A stretch of 9,462 nucleotides of DNA from Chloroflexota bacterium. GTDB taxonomy: Bacteria > Chloroflexota > Anaerolineae > UBA4142. Positions 6,518 through 9,462 of this stretch are shown piece by piece. The notes beneath the pieces were generated by a model. That model had not been told where the DNA came from and did not search any database. It saw nothing but the letters and a program-made list of their open reading frames with translations. The translations under genes and the position numbers were made by a program. The stretch is from NCBI GenBank assembly GCA_016200825.1, contig JACQEA010000096.1:1-9462 (forward strand), in the 5' to 3' direction. Positions within the stretch are counted from its first letter, which is position 1, and each line of letters opens with the position of its first letter.

Positions 6518-8841
6518 ATTGCGCGCCACACCTTTTCGCTCGTGAGCGGCAGATCAATGTGCTTGACGCCGAACGGTTTCAGCGCGTCGATCACCGCGTT
6601 CGCGACTGCCGGCGTGGATGCGATCGTACCGGTTTCGCCCGCGCCTTTCGCGCCGAGTGGATTGACCGGCGACGGTGTTTCGATGCGCGCGTTTTCGTAC
6701 AACGGCAAGTTTGATGCGATCGGCATCGCGTAATCCATAAATGAACCGGAAAGCAGTTGCCCATTCTCGTCGTACACCGTGTTCTCCCACAACGCTTGCC
6801 CCACCCCTTGCGCGACGCCGCCGTGCAATTGACCATCCACGATCATCGGATTGATCACTTTGCCGACATCGTCCACCGCCGCGTAGCGTGTTAGATCCAC
6901 TTTGCCAGTGTCCGGATCAACTTCTACCACCGCGAGATGCGCGCCCGCAGGAAATGTGAAATTCGCCGGATTGAAAAACGCGCTCGCTTCGAGTCCGAGT
7001 TCGACATCCGCCGGCACTTTGCGCGGCCAATGCGCTTCCAGCGCGACTTCGCCAAACGAAACGGCTTTGGACGGCGAACCTTGCACGAAATACTTGCCGC
7101 CCTCGAACACCACGTCCGCTTCCGCCGCTTCGAGCATATGCGTCGCGAGTTTTTTGCCGCGTTCGATCACGCGTTGGGTCGCGATATAAACCGCCGCGCC
7201 ACCGACCGGCTGACTGCGACTGCCGTACGTCCCCGCGCCGAACGGAACTTTGTCCGTATCACCGTGCATGACTTCGACATCTTCCACGTTCAAGCCCAGT
7301 TGATCCGCGACGATTTGCGCGAAAGTTGTTTCGTGTCCTTGCCCGTGCGAGTGCGAGCCGGTCATCACTTGTACTTTGCCGGTCGGCATCACGCGCACGA
7401 GCGCGCTTTCAACCAACGCCGCACCCGCGCCCAGCGAGACCGCAACTTGCGCCGGCGCCGCGCCGGTGATTTCGACATAGGTGCTCAGACCAATGCCGAT
7501 GTACTTCCCTTGTTTGCGCGCGGCTTGTTGCTCTCGGCGCAATTTCGGGTAATCCACCATCTTGAGCAATTTTTCCAATTCCGCCGGATAGTCGCCGCTG
7601 TCATACACGTACGCCATACAGGTTTTGTAATTCTCTTTGAACGCCGGAATCAAATTCTTTTTGCGCACATCCGCCGGATCCATCTCCACCGCGCCCGCGA
7701 CCAAATCCACCGCGCGCTCTAACAAGTACGTCGCCTCGGGTCGCCCGGCGCCGCGATACGCATCCACCGGCGTCGTGTTCGTGTATGTGCCCCATACTTC
7801 GCAAAAAACATTCTCGATTGTGTAGGGACCTTGCAACATGGGCGCGTACAAAAAAGTTGGAATCAGCGGCGCAAAAGTGGAGAGATACGCGCCTTGATTC
7901 GCCCACGTTTTCACTTTGAGCGCGGTGATCGTACCGTCCTTTTTGTAGCCGACCTCCACGTCGCTGATGTGATCGCGACCGTGAGTCGTCGCTTTGAAAT
8001 TCTCGGAGCGCTCTTCCGTCCATTTCACTGGGCGTCCCAGCGTCTTGGACGCCAAGTACGCGACGATTTCATCCGCGTACAGATAAATCTTGCTCCCAAA
8101 GCCGCCGCCCACATCCGGCGCGACGACGCGCGTTTTGTGTTCGGGATGACCGGTCGTCAAGGCAAACAGCACGCGGATGATGTGCGGATTCTGATTTGTG
8201 TTGTAGAGCGTGAATTGTCCGGTCGCCGGCTCATAATGCGCGACTGCCGCGCGCGGCTCCATCGCGTTAGGAACGAGCCGTTGATTGAGAATGCGTTGTT
8301 TGATCACGCCGTCCGCGCTTTTGAGCGCGGCATCCGCATCGCCCCCGCCAATCTTGAAATAAAACGCGACATTGTTTGCGGCTTCCGCGTGGACTTGGGG
8401 CGCGCCTTGCGTTGCCTTTTCGCCATCTACATTCGCGGGCAGCGGTTCATAGTCCACGTCAATCAAATCGAGCGCGTCCTTTGCCGTCGCGCGATCTTCC
8501 GCGACGACCGCCGCGACGCCATCGCCGACGTAACGCACGGTGTCAATCGCGAGCGCGGGATGCGGACCAATTTTTATCTCCGGCAAAAGCCAGCCGACCG
8601 GAAGTGGATTGATGCCCGCGTCTTTTAAATCTTTTCCGGTGAACACCGCCAACACGCCGGCGAGTTTTTTCGCTTTCGACGCGTCAATGCTCTTGATGCG
8701 CGCGTGCGCGTGCGGACTGCGGAGAATTGCCATATACGCCATGTGCGGCAATGTCATATTGTCGGTGTATTTGCCGTTCCCCGTAATCAGTCGCGGATCC
8801 TCGCGTCGCTTGACGGTTGAGCCGATTATTTGGGTTGCCAT
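6496..8841 (-). CDS. coxL: CoxL-like (form II) molybdopterin-binding subunit
   Basis: A 781-residue large subunit of a xanthine-dehydrogenase-family Mo hydroxylase; it carries the molybdopterin cofactor and oxidises the substrate with water. Domain order: Ald_Xan_dh_C-like a/b hammerhead (about 15-130), then the two MoCo-binding domains (about 140-780). Cofactor and active-site motifs: QNPH (Gln217), GGGFGSK (245-251), AYRGAGR (361-367), QGHETTFAQ (501-509), GTYGSRSQPVGGAA (537-550) and GAGETG with the catalytic base Glu736. In true aerobic CO dehydrogenase the loop reads AYRCSFR and its Cys binds Cu of the Cu-S-Mo centre; here that position is Gly364, which places the protein in the form II or CO-dehydrogenase-like group whose substrates are mostly unknown. 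The symbol marks homology, not proven CO oxidation. AGGAG seven bases upstream supports the start. The final residues HSRVVK and the stop are encoded by the octamer array. Confidence 0.93.
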   Translation of the reverse strand: MATQIIGSTVKRREDPRLITGNGKYTDNMTLPHMAYMAILRSPHAHARIKSIDASKAKKLAGVLAVFTGKDLKDAGINPLPVGWLLPEIKIGPHPALAIDTVRYVGDGVAAVVAEDRATAKDALDLIDVDYEPLPANVDGEKATQGAPQVHAEAANNVAFYFKIGGGDADAALKSADGVIKQRILNQRLVPNAMEPRAAVAHYEPATGQFTLYNTNQNPHIIRVLFALTTGHPEHKTRVVAPDVGGGFGSKIYLYADEIVAYLASKTLGRPVKWTEERSENFKATTHGRDHISDVEVGYKKDGTITALKVKTWANQGAYLSTFAPLIPTFLYAPMLQGPYTIENVFCEVWGTYTNTTPVDAYRGAGRPEATYLLERAVDLVAGAVEMDPADVRKKNLIPAFKENYKTCMAYVYDSGDYPAELEKLLKMVDYPKLRREQQAARKQGKYIGIGLSTYVEITGAAPAQVAVSLGAGAALVESALVRVMPTGKVQVMTGSHSHGQGHETTFAQIVADQLGLNVEDVEVMHGDTDKVPFGAGTYGSRSQPVGGAAVYIATQRVIERGKKLATHMLEAAEADVVFEGGKYFVQGSPSKAVSFGEVALEAHWPRKVPADVELGLEASAFFNPANFTFPAGAHLAVVEVDPDTGKVDLTRYAAVDDVGKVINPMIVDGQLHGGVAQGVGQALWENTVYDENGQLLSGSFMDYAMPIASNLPLYENARIETPSPVNPLGAKGAGETGTIASTPAVANAVIDALKPFGVKHIDLPLTSEKVWRAMHSRVVK

Positions 8842-8844
8842 TGT

Positions 8845-8951
8845 TAGTCTCCTAGTCTGGTGGTCTAATAGTCTACTCGTCCGATAGTCTGGTAGCCGAA
8901 TGGTCTGACTGCGAGACTATAAAACTATACGACTAAAAGACTACGCGACTA
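8845..8951. repeat. 8-bp-period inverted array, coxS-coxL gap
   Basis: Eight plus-strand units with core TAGTC or a one-base variant start at 8845, 8853, 8861, 8869, 8877, 8885, 8893 and 8901, exactly eight bases apart. Six inverted units (GACTA or a one-base variant) follow at 8907, 8915, 8923, 8931, 8939 and 8947, again eight apart. Six cores on the left (8853-8897) face six on the right (8907-8951) in a single register around a centre at 8902. The three-base spacers mostly do not pair. This gives a long hairpin of 5-bp stems separated by 3-nt internal loops. The last unit supplies the TAG stop of coxS (8949-8951); the first units contain the ribosome-binding site of coxL. Confidence 0.9.
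8849..8853 (-). promoter_or_regulatory. Shine-Dalgarno of coxL inside the array
   Basis: AGGAG on the minus strand, seven bases before ATG 8841. It is formed by the junction of two octamer units (spacer bases of the unit at 8845 plus the first base of the unit at 8853). It lies at the outer edge of the predicted hairpin, so it is mostly free of the paired region. Confidence 0.75.
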
Positions 8952-9407
8952 CTTCCCCGCCGCCGCTTGAATAGATTTCACAATATTGTGATACCCGGTG
9001 CAACGACAAATATTTCCATCCAACGCGTGACGGATTTCTGCTTCACTTGGATTCGCGTTACGCGAGAGCAAATCCACCGCCGTCATAATCATGCCACTCG
9101 TGCAAAAGCCGCACTGCAAACCGTGATTGTCCCAAAACGCTTGCTGAAGCGGATGATACGCGCCATTTTTTTGCAGACCCTCGATCGTCGTTACTTGCGC
9201 GCCGTCCGCTTGCAACGCGAGGACATTGCACGATTTGACCGCCGCGCCATCCATTAACACGGTGCACGCGCCGCATTGCGTCGTATCGCAACCGACGTTC
9301 GTGCCGGTGAGCCCGAGCGTATCGCGCAAAAAATGCACGAGCAATGTGCGCGTCTCTACATCGGCGCGCTGGGTCTTTCCATTGACGGTGATTTGGACTT
9401 GGGCCAT
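8949..9407 (-). CDS. coxS: CoxS-like [2Fe-2S] subunit of Mo hydroxylase
   Basis: A 152-residue small subunit that relays electrons from the Mo-cofactor in CoxL to FAD in CoxM. Residues 1-75 form the plant-type ferredoxin domain with Cys40, Cys45, Cys48 and Cys60 ([16 protein letters not shown]). Residues about 75-150 form the helical Fer2_2 domain with Cys99, Cys102, Cys134 and Cys136 (QCGFCTSGM and [11 protein letters not shown]). All eight cluster ligands are present and the length is normal (150-170). No signal peptide is seen, so the enzyme is cytoplasmic or on the inner face of the membrane. The start is fixed by a near-perfect ribosome-binding site. It is the first gene of the run visible here. 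Its stop codon is the first octamer of the following repeat array. The subunit type is certain. Confidence 0.95.
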   Translation of the reverse strand: MAQVQITVNGKTQRADVETRTLLVHFLRDTLGLTGTNVGCDTTQCGACTVLMDGAAVKSCNVLALQADGAQVTTIEGLQKNGAYHPLQQAFWDNHGLQCGFCTSGMIMTAVDLLSRNANPSEAEIRHALDGNICRCTGYHNIVKSIQAAAGK

Positions 9408-9416
9408 TTCGTTTCA

Positions 9417-9422
9417 CCTCCT
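9417..9422 (-). promoter_or_regulatory. Shine-Dalgarno and leader of coxS
   Basis: AGGAGG, within AAGGAGGTG (9415-9423), nine bases before the ATG at 9407 on the minus strand; it is close to the full anti-SD complement. Upstream (9424-9462) the leader is AT-rich with T-runs on the minus strand and contains a TATAGA that could be a weak -10 box. No convincing -35 box is paired with it, so no promoter is called. Confidence 0.85.
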
Positions 9423-9462
9423 TTCTATAAAATGAAAAACAAAAAAGACAGACGCATACACG

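Noticed and set aside
6937..8628. Two plus-strand open frames (6937-7722 and 7831-8628) opposite coxL
   Set aside because: Both are Arg/His-rich shadows of coxL, whose motifs run through the full region.
6496..9407. True aerobic CO dehydrogenase (form I)
   Set aside because: The L-subunit loop is AYRGAGR, without the Cys that binds Cu in form I enzymes.
9424..9462. Sigma-70 promoter for coxS
   Set aside because: A TATAGA is present, but no acceptable -35 hexamer lies at the right distance before the window ends; the evidence is too weak to list.

Overview
The window looks like one piece of an ordinary bacterial chromosome. It holds six co-directional genes on the minus strand (9407 down to 1072) facing one truncated plus-strand gene (1-927). 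The gene order, the mix of GCG/CGC-rich codons with AT-rich ones (aaa, ttt, att), and gaps packed with short-period repeats suggest a Chloroflexota (Anaerolineae-like) genome. That taxon call is inference; no marker gene is present.

Layout in minus-strand transcription order: coxS-like [2Fe-2S] subunit (9407-8949), coxL-like molybdopterin subunit (8841-6496), coxM-like FAD subunit (6413-5550), coxD-like MoxR AAA+ ATPase (5425-4538), coxE-like VWA protein (about 4472-3240) and acs, an AMP-forming acetyl-CoA synthetase (3180-1072). A hairpin at 967-999 lies where acs converges with a PD40/TolB-like beta-propeller gene that enters from the left edge. No tRNA, rRNA, CRISPR array or transposase was seen, and no gene-free stretch exceeds 150 bp.

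Together S, L and M would form a heterotrimeric molybdenum hydroxylase: substrate oxidation at the Mo-cofactor in L, electrons through two [2Fe-2S] clusters in S to FAD in M. CoxD and CoxE are the AAA+/VWA pair associated with maturation of such enzymes. The L subunit carries AYRGAGR, not the Cys-containing AYRCSFR loop of true aerobic CO dehydrogenase. It is therefore better called a form II or CO-dehydrogenase-like Mo hydroxylase of unknown substrate. The acs gene at the end of the run makes an aldehyde-to-acid-to-acyl-CoA route a testable idea.

The most unusual content is between the genes. All five gaps in the gene run hold short-period or palindromic repeats. The coxS-coxL and coxL-coxM gaps are arrays of an 8-bp unit with core TAGTC, which inverts to GACTA so that the cores pair in register as one long interrupted hairpin. 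The coxE-acs gap is a 7-bp-period array. The coxD-coxE and coxM-coxD gaps each hold a palindrome of more than 50 bp. In three gaps the repeat supplies the stop codon of the preceding gene, and in one it contains the Shine-Dalgarno sequence of the next.
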